Assembly (NCBI GenBank): GCA_037142875.1 | Contig: JBAWZV010000002.1 | Coordinates: forward strand, 124,001-188,000 | Source of the DNA: PALSA-600 sp037142875 | GTDB taxonomy: Bacteria > Actinomycetota > Thermoleophilia > Gaiellales > Gaiellaceae | Reading direction: 5' to 3' | DNA: 64,000 bases | Shown: piece by piece, positions 34,360-42,195 of the stretch | How the letters are laid out: every line of letters begins with the position of its first letter | Position numbering within the stretch: position 1 is the first letter of the stretch | The notes under the pieces: generated by a model | Told to the model about the DNA's origin: nothing | Database searches by the model: none | Seen by the model: the letters and a program-made list of their open reading frames with translations, nothing else | Made by a program: the position numbers and the translations under genes

Positions 34360-35654
34360 CGGGCCGAGACGCCGAGCGAAACGCGGCGTGCCCGAGCGGC
34401 CTCGCGGGCCGATGCCGTTGTCTTCTTCTTCACGGTGGCCGTCACCGCTACGACCTTGAGTGGAGGCACGGGCTGGCCCGTTGCCTTCGCGACGGCCGCT
34501 GCGACGTCGAGCACGCCGTATCCGGCGGCGGCGCGCCGTACCCCGCCGCCCGTCGCGCTCAACTCGAGCGTCTGTGCGACCTGATCGGCGGTCAGCGACG
34601 GGTTCGCCGCCCAGACAAGCGCTGCCGCGCCGGCGACCTGCGGCGCCGAGTACGAGGTCCCGCTGCTGTAGCCGTAGATCCCCTTCGTTGTCCCGTCCAG
34701 GGCCGTCCGGGGAAACGCGATCTGCGAGGCTGCGGCGGGGAGAGCTCCGAGAACGTGCACTCCCGGGGCAAGGAGCGAGACGTACGCGGCCGACGTCGAG
34801 AACGATGCCCGGAGCCCGTTCTGCGCCGAGGAGCCGACAGCGAGCCCGTGGTCGGTCAGGAGCGCCGCGGGATACGACGGCTCGTTGCCCGCCATACCAC
34901 CGTTTCCGGCAGCCGCAACCACGAGCACGCCATGAGCGACGGCGTAGTCGATCGCGTCGCGCTCGATCTGCGAGGTCTGGCTGCCACCGATGCTCAGGTT
35001 CAGGATCTGCGCCCCGTGGTCGACAGCCCAGACAATGCCAGCCGCCTCGTCGAAGTCGGTGAAGGTGTTCGCGTTGCGGTTTGCCTCGACGATGAGCAGG
35101 CGGACGTCACCACCGAACCCCGCCATGCCGTCGCCGTTTGTCACCGAGCCGCCCGCGAGCGAGGCGACGAACGTGCCGTGACCGTCGATGTCTGTCACGG
35201 TGGAGTCATTTGTGACCGAGTTGAAGCCGACCGGCGACTTCGCAGCGAGGTCGGGAGCGGAGAGATCGGCGCCGGTGTCAACGACCGCGATCGTGATCGC
35301 CGAGGCGGCGCGAAACACCGAGGGAGGTACGAGGTTCTCACGAGTCGCTGCGTAGGCCCATTCGCTCGCCGCGGTCGCACCGTTCGTGATGGTCAAGACT
35401 GGCTCTCCGAGATGGACGCGGGCGACGCCGCGCTGCGCCGACCGGATCCCGGGGCGCTGCCGCAGGTCGCGCAGACCGACACCTTCGACCTCGGCAATCC
35501 GCAGCGTGGGGAGGCTCCGGAGCACGTGGAGCCCGCGCAGATCTGAGGGCGCGGTATACCCCACCGTCATCGGTGTGGTCGCTCCGACTGGGGCTGCCCC
35601 GGCAAGAGCGAACCAGATGAAACACACGAGAGCCCCCCGGCTTCTCACCCTCAC
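34356..35654 (-). CDS. secreted subtilisin-like serine protease (S8)
   Basis: 432 residues with an N-terminal signal peptide (LVCFIWFALAGAAPVGA), a propeptide-like region, then the S8 triad: Asp126 in AVVDTGAD, His159 in DGHGTFVAS and Ser334 in SGTSYSAPQVAGAAAL, with Asn251 of AAGNGG as oxyanion residue. A basic tail rich in Ala/Lys/Arg follows. Start GTG 35654; minus-strand TAGCGT ends 9 nt upstream. Secretion and substrate are inferred. Confidence 0.92.
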   Translation of the reverse strand: MRVRSRGALVCFIWFALAGAAPVGATTPMTVGYTAPSDLRGLHVLRSLPTLRIAEVEGVGLRDLRQRPGIRSAQRGVARVHLGEPVLTITNGATAASEWAYAATRENLVPPSVFRAASAITIAVVDTGADLSAPDLAAKSPVGFNSVTNDSTVTDIDGHGTFVASLAGGSVTNGDGMAGFGGDVRLLIVEANRNANTFTDFDEAAGIVWAVDHGAQILNLSIGGSQTSQIERDAIDYAVAHGVLVVAAAGNGGMAGNEPSYPAALLTDHGLAVGSSAQNGLRASFSTSAAYVSLLAPGVHVLGALPAAASQIAFPRTALDGTTKGIYGYSSGTSYSAPQVAGAAALVWAANPSLTADQVAQTLELSATGGGVRRAAAGYGVLDVAAAVAKATGQPVPPLKVVAVTATVKKKTTASAREAARARRVSLGVSAR

Positions 35655-35755
35655 CCTGGCGCGACGCTACGCCTCAGACCGGACGGTTGCCATAGGCCGT
35701 TCGGCCCATCTTTCGCCGCCGCAATCGCACGTGGGCGGAGAGGTACGCTCATCCC

Positions 35756-36274
35756 GTGAGCTTGACCCAGACAGGCGTGCGACTCGAACTCGCGGACACC
35801 GGCTCGGCGAACGTCGCGACGGGCCTGCCCGTGCTCGACCATGTCATCTCGGTGCTCGCCGCCGCGGGACGTTTCGCGATCACCCTCGAGGTCGCGCCGG
35901 GCGGGGCAGACGAGCTGGTCGCAGCCGCTGGGCAGAGCCTGGGAGCCGCCGTCGGGGCGCAGCTCCGATCGACGGGCGCGAGTGGGCGCGGCAGGGCGTG
36001 GCTTCCATCTGACGAGGCGCTCGCCGGCGCGGTGCTCGAGATCACCGAAACGCCGCTCTTCGCGTCAAACGTCGACTTCTCCGACGAGCGGGTCGGCGGC
36101 CACGGGAGCGATATCGTGGCACGGTTCCTCGAGTCGTTCACGACCGGCGCCTCGCTCAACCTGCACATCCGCGTCCTCGAAGGGCGGGAGTCGCAGCACG
36201 TTGTCATAGCGATCTTCAAAGCACTTGGAGCGGCTCTCGGCCAGGCGTGCCGGCCGCAGGGAGGAAACACATGA
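35756..36274 (+). CDS. HisB-fold protein lacking imidazoleglycerol-phosphate dehydratase ligands
   Basis: 172 residues, close to the IGPD domain length. The fold is recognisable: ATGLPVLDHVISVLAAAG, ALAGAVLEITETP, FLESFTTGASLNLHIRVLEGR and HVVIAIFKALGAALGQA. But the metal-binding set is lost: the first His of KHG is Ala, HHTVED reads ADELVAAAG, and the second HHxxE reads QHVVI. Not in a histidine operon; it is coupled to ridA by ATGA. Probably a non-catalytic paralogue. TACGCT lies 6 nt before the GTG. Confidence 0.7.
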   Translation: MSLTQTGVRLELADTGSANVATGLPVLDHVISVLAAAGRFAITLEVAPGGADELVAAAGQSLGAAVGAQLRSTGASGRGRAWLPSDEALAGAVLEITETPLFASNVDFSDERVGGHGSDIVARFLESFTTGASLNLHIRVLEGRESQHVVIAIFKALGAALGQACRPQGGNT

Positions 36275-36660
36275 GCAAGCACGTTGTACGGACAGACGAG
36301 GCTCCGGCGCCGTTCCAGGGCGCGCCCTACTCGCAGGCGATCAAGGCAAACGGGTTCGTGTTCGTCTCCGGCCAGCTCGCGCTGCTGCCGGGCCACACCG
36401 CGCTCGTCGACGGTGGCATCACCGAGCAGACCGAGCAGGTGTTGGCGAACCTGAAGGCGATCCTCGCCGCTGCCGGCTCGTCGCTCGACCGGATCGTGAA
36501 GACGACCGTGTTCTTGCAGGATCTCGGCGACTTCGCCGCGATGAACGAGGTCTACGGACGCCACATCGGCGACACCCCGCCGGCTCGCTCGACCTTCCAG
36601 GTCGCGAAGCTGCCGTCAGGCGCCCTGGTGGAGATCGAAGCGATCGCGCTCTGCGACTGA
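36271..36660 (+). CDS. RidA/YjgF family reactive imine deaminase
   Basis: 129 residues with the complete RidA signature: PFQGAPYSQAIKANGFVFVSGQ, LANLKAILAAAGSSLDRIVKTTVFLQD and ARSTFQVAKLPSGALVEIEAIA, including the catalytic Arg (about 105) and Glu (about 120). It hydrolyses reactive enamine/imine intermediates from PLP enzymes. GGGAGGAAACAC before the ATG gives a good Shine-Dalgarno site. Overlaps the HisB-fold gene by 4 bp. Confidence 0.93.
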   Translation: MSKHVVRTDEAPAPFQGAPYSQAIKANGFVFVSGQLALLPGHTALVDGGITEQTEQVLANLKAILAAAGSSLDRIVKTTVFLQDLGDFAAMNEVYGRHIGDTPPARSTFQVAKLPSGALVEIEAIALCD

Positions 36661-36706
36661 CCCCTCGGCACGGGCGCGCGGCGACGCTCGCCGCCACAAT
36701 GACGAC

Positions 36707-38071
36707 ATGAAGGCGATCGAGGAGTACGTGCGGGTGCTCGGTCTCGACGCCTACGTGGTCGGCGGTGCGGTGCGCGACTCGCTGCTTGGACGTGACTCCA
36801 AGGACGCGGACTTTCTCGTGCCTGGCGTCGACGCTGCGTCGTTGCGGCTGGCGCTCGAGCCTCATGGACGGGTCGACGAGCTGATCGTCGCCGGGCGCCC
36901 AGTCGGCCTGCGCCTGTACCCGCGGAACGGCACTATCCGTGCGCTCGTACCTGCCGGGATCGAGTTTGCGCCGCCGCGTCGCGAGGTCTCGACCGGCCCG
37001 GGAAGGCATGACTTCGAGATTGTCGTCGACCCCGACGCGACCGTCGAGGAGGACCTCGAGCGGCGCGACTTCACGATCAATGCGATCGCGCGCCGCCTGA
37101 GCGACGGAACGATCATCGACCCGAAGGAGGGCCGGGCCGACATCGACGCCAGGACACTCCGAACGGTCTCACCAAACAGCTTTGCCGAGGATCCGCTCCG
37201 TCTCGTCCGCGGCCTGCGCTTCGTCTCGCAGCTGGGCTTCGAGCCCGACGCCGAGACCCTTCGCCAGATGCACGAGGAGGCCGCATCGGTCGCGCTCGTC
37301 TCCGGCGAACGCATCGGCGGTGGGCTCGGTGCCGACGGGATGGGCGAGCTCTCCAAGCTCCTGCTCGGCACCCATCCCCGCCGGGCACTCGAGCTCGCCC
37401 GTGATACGGGCGTGCTCGTCGCGCTCCTGCCGGAGTTCGCGGCGGCGGTCGGGTTCGACTCCGACTCGCCCGACCACAGGATGACCGTGGACGATCACAT
37501 CTTCGCCGTCGTTCAGGCTGCGGCCGACGCCGGGATGCCGCTGCGCGTTCGGCTCGCCGCGCTCCTCCACGACGTCGGGAAACCCGCCGCAGCGCTCACC
37601 GACCATGCGGCGCTCGGCGCGAGCCTCGCCGACGACGCGCTCCGGAGGCTGCGCTACCCGAATGATCTACGGGAGCGGGTCGTGCGCATTGTGCGCGACC
37701 ACCCCTTCCTGCTCGGCGACGGCGACGCGCTCGAGGCGCGCAGGCTCCTCGCCCGCCACGGCGACGGGCTGGTCCACGACATCATCGACCACTGGCAGGC
37801 CGACCTCACCGGTCGCGACCAGAGCGCCGGGACAGCGGCGAAGCTCGAGCGGGTTGCGCGCTTCCGGGAGACCGTCGGCGCAGAGTCGGCTCGGCCCCAC
37901 CGGCTCGCTGACCTCGCGATCGATGGGAGCGACCTGCAGGCTGTGGGCTTCGCGCCCGGCCCGGCCCTGGGCGTCGCCCTTGCAACGTTGCTCGTTGCCG
38001 TCGTCGACGAGCCCGACCTGAACGAGCGCGCCACCCTCCTCGAACGTGCGCTGGAGCTGCTCGTTCCATGA
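36707..38071 (+). CDS. CCA-adding-type tRNA nucleotidyltransferase / poly(A) polymerase family
   Basis: 454 residues. Class II nucleotidyltransferase head VVGGAVRDSLLGRDSKDADFL with the GG and DxD motifs, the RRDFTINAIARRLSDGTIIDP motif, RLVRGLRFVSQLGFEPD, then an HD domain (VRLAALLHDVGKP). This layout fits bacterial CCA-adding enzymes that mature and repair tRNA 3' ends. CCA activity cannot be separated from poly(A) activity by sequence reading alone. pgeF starts in its stop. Confidence 0.9.
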   Translation: MKAIEEYVRVLGLDAYVVGGAVRDSLLGRDSKDADFLVPGVDAASLRLALEPHGRVDELIVAGRPVGLRLYPRNGTIRALVPAGIEFAPPRREVSTGPGRHDFEIVVDPDATVEEDLERRDFTINAIARRLSDGTIIDPKEGRADIDARTLRTVSPNSFAEDPLRLVRGLRFVSQLGFEPDAETLRQMHEEAASVALVSGERIGGGLGADGMGELSKLLLGTHPRRALELARDTGVLVALLPEFAAAVGFDSDSPDHRMTVDDHIFAVVQAAADAGMPLRVRLAALLHDVGKPAAALTDHAALGASLADDALRRLRYPNDLRERVVRIVRDHPFLLGDGDALEARRLLARHGDGLVHDIIDHWQADLTGRDQSAGTAAKLERVARFRETVGAESARPHRLADLAIDGSDLQAVGFAPGPALGVALATLLVAVVDEPDLNERATLLERALELLVP

Positions 38072-38757
38072 TCCGCTGGGATGCACCGGGGCCGTACGCG
38101 GTTGCCTTCACGACGCGTGAGGGGGGAGTCAGCGAAGGCGCCTTCGCCTCGCTCAACCTCGCGCACCGAGGCGGCGACGACGACGCGCGGGTCGACGAGA
38201 ACCGACGCATCGCCTGCGAGGGACTCGGCCTCGATGTGGCCCGGCTTGCCGTCAACCGTCAGCGCCACTCGGCGACCGTCGTCCGCGCGGAGCCCGGCAT
38301 CACAGACGCACTCGGCGACTGCCTGTGGAGCGACACTGTCGGCGTGCCGATGCTCGCTCTTGCAGCCGACTGCGTGCCGATCGCGATCGCCCGCACCGAC
38401 GGCCCGGCCGCGCTGGCCGTCGTCCACGCCGGCTGGCGCGGACTCGCTGACGGCGTCATCGACGCATCCGTGCGCGCGCTCGGCGCGGGGGAGACCGCAG
38501 CGATCGTCGGTCCCTCCTGCGGACCGTGCTGTTACGAGGTCGGCGCCGAGGTCTCCGTCCGGTTCGACCCCGATCTGACCACGGGGCGAATCCTCGACCT
38601 CTGGAGCGCCGCCGAGCGCGCGTTGCAGCGGGCGGGCGTCGCGATCATCGAGCGTGTCGACCTGTGCACGCGATGCAACCCGGCGCTCTTCTTCTCCCAC
38701 AGGGCAACAGGCGAGCCTCGCGGCTCGCAGGGGGTGATCGGTGCTGTCACCGGTTGA
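38068..38757 (+). CDS. pgeF: peptidoglycan editing factor PgeF (multicopper-oxidase-like, YfiH)
   Basis: 229 residues. The zinc/copper-binding motifs of the DUF152 family are present: NRQRHSATVV, AADCVPIAIA, HAGWRGLADGV and GPSCGPCCYEVG. PgeF removes L-Ser from misincorporated muropeptides. It starts at ATG 38068, overlapping the CCA gene by 4 bp, and its 3' end overlaps yggS by 17 bp. In actinobacteria this gene usually follows ftsZ; ftsZ is not here. Confidence 0.92.
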   Translation: MIRWDAPGPYAVAFTTREGGVSEGAFASLNLAHRGGDDDARVDENRRIACEGLGLDVARLAVNRQRHSATVVRAEPGITDALGDCLWSDTVGVPMLALAADCVPIAIARTDGPAALAVVHAGWRGLADGVIDASVRALGAGETAAIVGPSCGPCCYEVGAEVSVRFDPDLTTGRILDLWSAAERALQRAGVAIIERVDLCTRCNPALFFSHRATGEPRGSQGVIGAVTG

Positions 38758-39328
38758 GATTCGCGCACGGTTTGACCTCGTTCAGGAGGCCGTAGGCCCC
38801 AACGTGACGATCGTCGCGGCGACGAAGTACGTCACGGTCGACGAGATGGCGCGGCTCGTCGAGGCCGGCATCGAGGTCGTCGGCGAGAACCGCGTGCAGG
38901 ACCTCGACGCCAAGCATGCGGTCTACGGCGACGCCTTCCGCTGGCACTTCATCGGGCGGCTCCAGTCGAACAAGGCGAAGGTCGTCAACCGCACCTGCGA
39001 GCTCGTCCACTCGCTCGACTCCCACACGACGGCAGCCCGTCTTGAGATCCCGGCGCTCGTGCAGGTGAACCTCGCCGGGGAGGAGTCCAAGGGGGGCGTC
39101 GCAGTTGCAGAACTTGCCGACTATCTCCGTTACGACGTGCGCGGTCTGTCGACCATGCCGCCCGCAGCTCCGACGCCGGAGGAGTCGCAGCCGTGGTTTC
39201 GGCGGCTCCGCGAGCTCGCCGGCGAGCACGGGTTGAAGGAGCTCTCGATGGGGACGACACAGGACTTCGCGGTCGCCGCGGAGGAGGGTGCGACCCACGT
39301 TCGCGTCGGCAGCATTCTCTTCCGGTAG
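38741..39328 (+). CDS. YggS-type PLP homeostasis protein
   Basis: 195 residues, a TIM-barrel PLP-binding protein without known catalytic activity. The PLP Lys lies in VAATKYVTVDEMARLVEAG, followed by GENRVQDLDAKHAVYG, WHFIGRLQSNKAKVV and the C-terminal LSMGTTQDFAVAAEEGATHVRVGS. It is about 30 residues shorter than usual, mainly through trimmed N-terminal helices. Starts at GTG 38741 inside pgeF. Confidence 0.9.
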   Translation: MLSPVEIRARFDLVQEAVGPNVTIVAATKYVTVDEMARLVEAGIEVVGENRVQDLDAKHAVYGDAFRWHFIGRLQSNKAKVVNRTCELVHSLDSHTTAARLEIPALVQVNLAGEESKGGVAVAELADYLRYDVRGLSTMPPAAPTPEESQPWFRRLRELAGEHGLKELSMGTTQDFAVAAEEGATHVRVGSILFR

Positions 39329-39350
39329 CGAACTCGTTACGATTGGCCCG

Positions 39351-39923
39351 ATGGCACTCGCCGAGCTCTGGAGTCGCACGCTCGTCTACTTCGGTATTGC
39401 GGAGGATGACCACGAGTTCCTCGACGACGACGATCTCGTCACAGCGGAGGAGTCGCTCGAGCAGAGCTACCGCGACCGTCCGAACGTCCGCCGGCTGACA
39501 CCGAGGCGCAGGCCGAACGAGTTCGACGACTGGACGGACTCCGAGGACGGCGCTCGCGACGAGCCGCGCCCGGCAGCCGCATCGGCCCGCTCGGCCGCCC
39601 GCAGCCGACACATCGAGGCTGTCCCGAACCCGAACCCGAACTCGGTTCGCGTCCACCTCGTCATCCCGAAGAGCTTCAACGACGCCCAGCAGATCGCCGA
39701 TCGCTTCAAGCAGTTGATCCCCGTGATCCTCAACCTGCAGAGCGCCGACGCCGAGCTGTCGAAGCGCCTGATCGACTTCGCGAGCGGTCTGACATACGCG
39801 TTGAACGGCGGGATGCAGCGCGTCGCCGACAAGGTCTTCCTCCTCACCCCGCAAAACGTCGAGGTGAGCGCCGAGCAGCGCGCGCAGCTCCTCGAGCGCG
39901 GCGGCTTCTTCAACCAGGCCTGA
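39351..39923 (+). CDS. sepF: cell division protein SepF
   Basis: Membrane-associated FtsZ anchor for septum assembly. 190 residues: an N-terminal amphipathic segment (MALAELWSRTLVYFGI), an acidic, disordered linker to about residue 100, then the core SepF domain with VHLVIPKSFNDAQQIADRFK, IDFASGLTYALNGGMQRVADKVFLLTP. TACGAT at 39338-39343 lies 7 nt before the ATG, so it starts a new leaderless transcript within the cluster. Confidence 0.94.
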   Translation: MALAELWSRTLVYFGIAEDDHEFLDDDDLVTAEESLEQSYRDRPNVRRLTPRRRPNEFDDWTDSEDGARDEPRPAAASARSAARSRHIEAVPNPNPNSVRVHLVIPKSFNDAQQIADRFKQLIPVILNLQSADAELSKRLIDFASGLTYALNGGMQRVADKVFLLTPQNVEVSAEQRAQLLERGGFFNQA

Positions 39924-39943
39924 TCGCTCCCGGGTAGGAGAAC

Positions 39944-39961
39944 CCTTCGCGGTCGCGAAGG
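39944..39961 (+). promoter_or_regulatory. hairpin CCTTCGCG-GT-CGCGAAGG covering the yggT ribosome-binding site
   Basis: Perfect 8-bp inverted repeat in the 47-bp sepF-yggT gap. The right arm contains the only Shine-Dalgarno-like sequence (GAAGGA at 39957-39962) 9 nt before the yggT ATG 39971, so folding would hide it. A candidate for translational control of yggT. Confidence 0.4.
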
Positions 39962-39970
39962 ACGTCGTCA

Positions 39971-40255
39971 ATGGTCCTCGACGCGATCACCCAGGTCGAA
40001 CTCTTCATCAACGTCTTCGTCAGCGTCTACACGCTGACCGTGTTCCTCTACGTGCTGACGTCGTGGATCCGCCTGCCGTACGCGTTCAGCCCGATCCAAC
40101 GGTTTCTCTCGGACGTCTGCGAGCCCTATCTGCGGCTATGGCGGCGAATCCTGCCGTTCTCGGCAGGGCCGCTCGACTTCACGCCGATGGTCGCAATCCT
40201 GGCGCTCATGTTCCTCAACCGGCTCGTCGTGACGCTCCTCGGCGGGCTTCACTAA
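39971..40255 (+). CDS. YggT family membrane protein
   Basis: 94 residues with two transmembrane helices (NVFVSVYTLTVFLYVLTSWI and TPMVAILALMFLNRLVVTLL) separated by the conserved LPYAFSPIQRFLSDVCEPYLRLWRRI loop. YggT proteins accompany sepF and divIVA in Gram-positive division clusters and are thought to act at the membrane during division or osmotic stress. divIVA starts 13 bp downstream behind AAAGGAGGAG. Confidence 0.9.
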   Translation: MVLDAITQVELFINVFVSVYTLTVFLYVLTSWIRLPYAFSPIQRFLSDVCEPYLRLWRRILPFSAGPLDFTPMVAILALMFLNRLVVTLLGGLH

Positions 40256-40268
40256 AGGAGGAGAGGAG

Positions 40269-40898
40269 ATGTCCTACTCACCGGTCGAGCTCCGCCACGT
40301 GCAGGTTGCACGCAGCTTCCTCGGGTACAAGCGCAAGGACGTCGAGCAGATCCTCGATGAGATCGCCGACAGCTTCGAGAACGTCTGGCGTGAGCGCGGC
40401 GAGCTCGCCGACAAGGTCGAGGATCTCCAGAACGAGCTTGAGATCTTGAAGCGCACGGAGAAAGCGCTCACGCACACGCTGATCGCCGCCGACCAGGCCG
40501 CAACCGAGGTGCGCGAGCAGGCCAAGCGCGAGGCGGAGGTGATCGTCGCCGAGGCGTACCACGAGGCGCGCTCGGTCACACGTGCCGCCCAGGGAGAACG
40601 CGAACGACTGTTCACCGAGGCGCGCCGCGTCGAGGCGCTACTGCGATCGGCACTCGGGCTCGTCTCCGAGTCAGCGACAGCCGCTCGTCCCGCGCAAGCA
40701 CCGGCCGCATCAGCTCCGACGGAGACCACGGCCGAGTGGCTGATCGAGGACACCCTCGAGGACACCCGACCCGTCGACGTGCCGTTGGTCGGTGCCGCCC
40801 CCGCCGAGTCGCCAACGCTGATCGGGCCGGAGGCACCGCCGCGTCTGCTGCGCCGTGTCGCCGGGGACGAGGGGCGCGACTTCGACTGGGGCGAGTGA
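40269..40898 (+). CDS. divIVA: DivIVA-domain protein
   Basis: 209 residues. The N-terminal lipid-binding domain reads SPVELRHVQVARSFLGYKRK with DVEQILDEIADSFENVW, followed by coiled coil (residues 40-130) rich in Glu/Ala/Arg and a disordered, Pro/Thr-rich tail ending DFDWGE. DivIVA/Wag31 binds curved membranes and directs polar or septal wall synthesis. AAAGGAGGAG gives a strong ribosome-binding site. Likely translated with yggT. Confidence 0.93.
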   Translation: MSYSPVELRHVQVARSFLGYKRKDVEQILDEIADSFENVWRERGELADKVEDLQNELEILKRTEKALTHTLIAADQAATEVREQAKREAEVIVAEAYHEARSVTRAAQGERERLFTEARRVEALLRSALGLVSESATAARPAQAPAASAPTETTAEWLIEDTLEDTRPVDVPLVGAAPAESPTLIGPEAPPRLLRRVAGDEGRDFDWGE

Positions 40899-40932
40899 CC
40901 GCACCCGCAGGGGCGAACGTACACTGGAGTCT

Positions 40933-41226
40933 GTGATGGCTTCGACCCGGCTTCAGCTACGCGTCTCACCCGGCGCCGCTCGTGCCGAGGTCGTCGGACG
41001 ACACGGCAGCGCCTGGAAGGTTCGCGTGACGGCTGCACCCGAGAACGGCCGAGCCAACGACGCCGTTGTGGAGTTGCTTTCCGACACACTAGATCTGCCT
41101 CGCCGCGACGTCGCCGTCGTCTCGGGCCACTCGGCACGATCCAAGGTCGTCTCGCTCGAGGGAATCGACGAGGCCGAACTCCAAAGGCGACTGGACGTCG
41201 CAGTCCACGGAAGGGACGAAGTATGA
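40933..41226 (+). CDS. DUF167 (YggU) family protein
   Basis: 97 residues. The core RLQLRVSPGAARAEVVGRHG, WKVRVTAAPENGRANDAVVELL and SGHSARSKVVSLEG matches the YggU fold; function unknown. I use GTG 40933 because TACACT (40920-40925) ends 7 nt upstream; ATG 40936 is one codon later. The DksA-type gene begins at ATGA overlapping its stop. Confidence 0.88.
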   Translation: MMASTRLQLRVSPGAARAEVVGRHGSAWKVRVTAAPENGRANDAVVELLSDTLDLPRRDVAVVSGHSARSKVVSLEGIDEAELQRRLDVAVHGRDEV

Positions 41227-41591
41227 GCGACTCGCTCGATCTTGTCGTCATCCGCACGCAGCTCGACGCCGAGCGCGCGCGCGTCGTCGCGATGCTCGCC
41301 CATCTCCACGCCGGAGCCGCCGTCTCTCTCGACGACGAGACCGGAGAGGTCGCTGGACGTGGCAACGACAACCACCTGGCCGACATGGCAACCGTCACGG
41401 TCGAGCGAGAGCTTGAGGAGGGGATCGAGGAGGGCGCGCAGCAGACGCTTGAGCAGGTCGAGCGAGCCCTCGCACGCCTCGACGAAGGCACGTACGGCGC
41501 GTGTGAACGGTGTGGCGAGCCGATCGGTGCCGAGCGACTTGCAGCCCGCCCCTGGGCCACGCTCTGCATCGACGACCAACGCCGGGCATGA
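41223..41591 (+). CDS. DksA/TraR-type zinc-finger protein
   Basis: 122 residues: a helical coiled-coil domain (residues 5-85) and a C-terminal zinc finger. The finger reads YGACERCGEPIG ... TLCIDDQRRA, i.e. CxxC followed by CxxD, so the fourth ligand is Asp rather than Cys. It may bind RNA polymerase and modulate transcription. Overlaps the DUF167 stop and the lspA start (ATGA both sides). Confidence 0.85.
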   Translation: MSDSLDLVVIRTQLDAERARVVAMLAHLHAGAAVSLDDETGEVAGRGNDNHLADMATVTVERELEEGIEEGAQQTLEQVERALARLDEGTYGACERCGEPIGAERLAARPWATLCIDDQRRA

Positions 41592-42175
41592 CCGATTCCC
41601 CTGCGTCGACGCCGGACATCAGGGTCGGCTCCTCTCCGAACGCCCTCGTTCCGGTCTCGACCATCGCCGGGCGGCTCGGCGCCGGTGTACGGCAGTGGGT
41701 CGGTCTCGGCCTCGTCGCCGCTGCCGCCGTGATCGGCGATCAGCTGACCAAGCACGTCGTGCGTACACACCTGTGGGTCGACGAGTCCACGACCCTGATC
41801 GGGCCGCTGACCCTCCATCGCGTTCAGAACTCCGGCATCGCGTTCGGCTTCTTCGCCTCGGCGACGGTGGTCGTCACGGTGCTCACGATCGTCGCGGTCG
41901 GCTGGATGTTCCTCTTCTTCGCCCGTTCGGGCGCCCGTCACCCCGTGCTGCCAGCCGCACTCGGGCTGCTGGTTGGTGGAAGCGTCTCGAACCTCGTCGA
42001 CCGCGTCCGGCTCGGGCACGTGACCGACTTCATCGACGTCGGCTGGTGGCCCGCGTTCAACCTGGCGGACAGCTTCATCGTCGCCGGGGTGGCCGTGCTC
42101 CTCGCCGCGCTTGTCGCGACAGATCGGCGTGGCGTCGAGCCGCGCAAGCGTCCCCTCGACATCCAGGCCCGCTGA
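41588..42175 (+). CDS. lspA: lipoprotein signal peptidase (signal peptidase II)
   Basis: Aspartyl protease releasing prolipoprotein signal peptides. 195 residues, four helices. The catalytic aspartates are Asp138 in GSVSNLVDRVRLGHVTDFID and Asp161 in AFNLADSFI; N-terminal IGDQLTKHVVR is also typical. A 35-residue N-terminal extension, Ser/Pro-rich, precedes the first helix. ATG 41588 overlaps the DksA-type stop. Confidence 0.95.
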   Translation: MTDSPASTPDIRVGSSPNALVPVSTIAGRLGAGVRQWVGLGLVAAAAVIGDQLTKHVVRTHLWVDESTTLIGPLTLHRVQNSGIAFGFFASATVVVTVLTIVAVGWMFLFFARSGARHPVLPAALGLLVGGSVSNLVDRVRLGHVTDFIDVGWWPAFNLADSFIVAGVAVLLAALVATDRRGVEPRKRPLDIQAR

Positions 42176-42195
42176 GCGTCAACGCCGGCTCGCTC

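Noticed and set aside
41242..42195. Long frame upstream of rluD
   Set aside because: It overlaps the DksA-type gene and lspA in another frame and is Arg/Ser-rich shadow.
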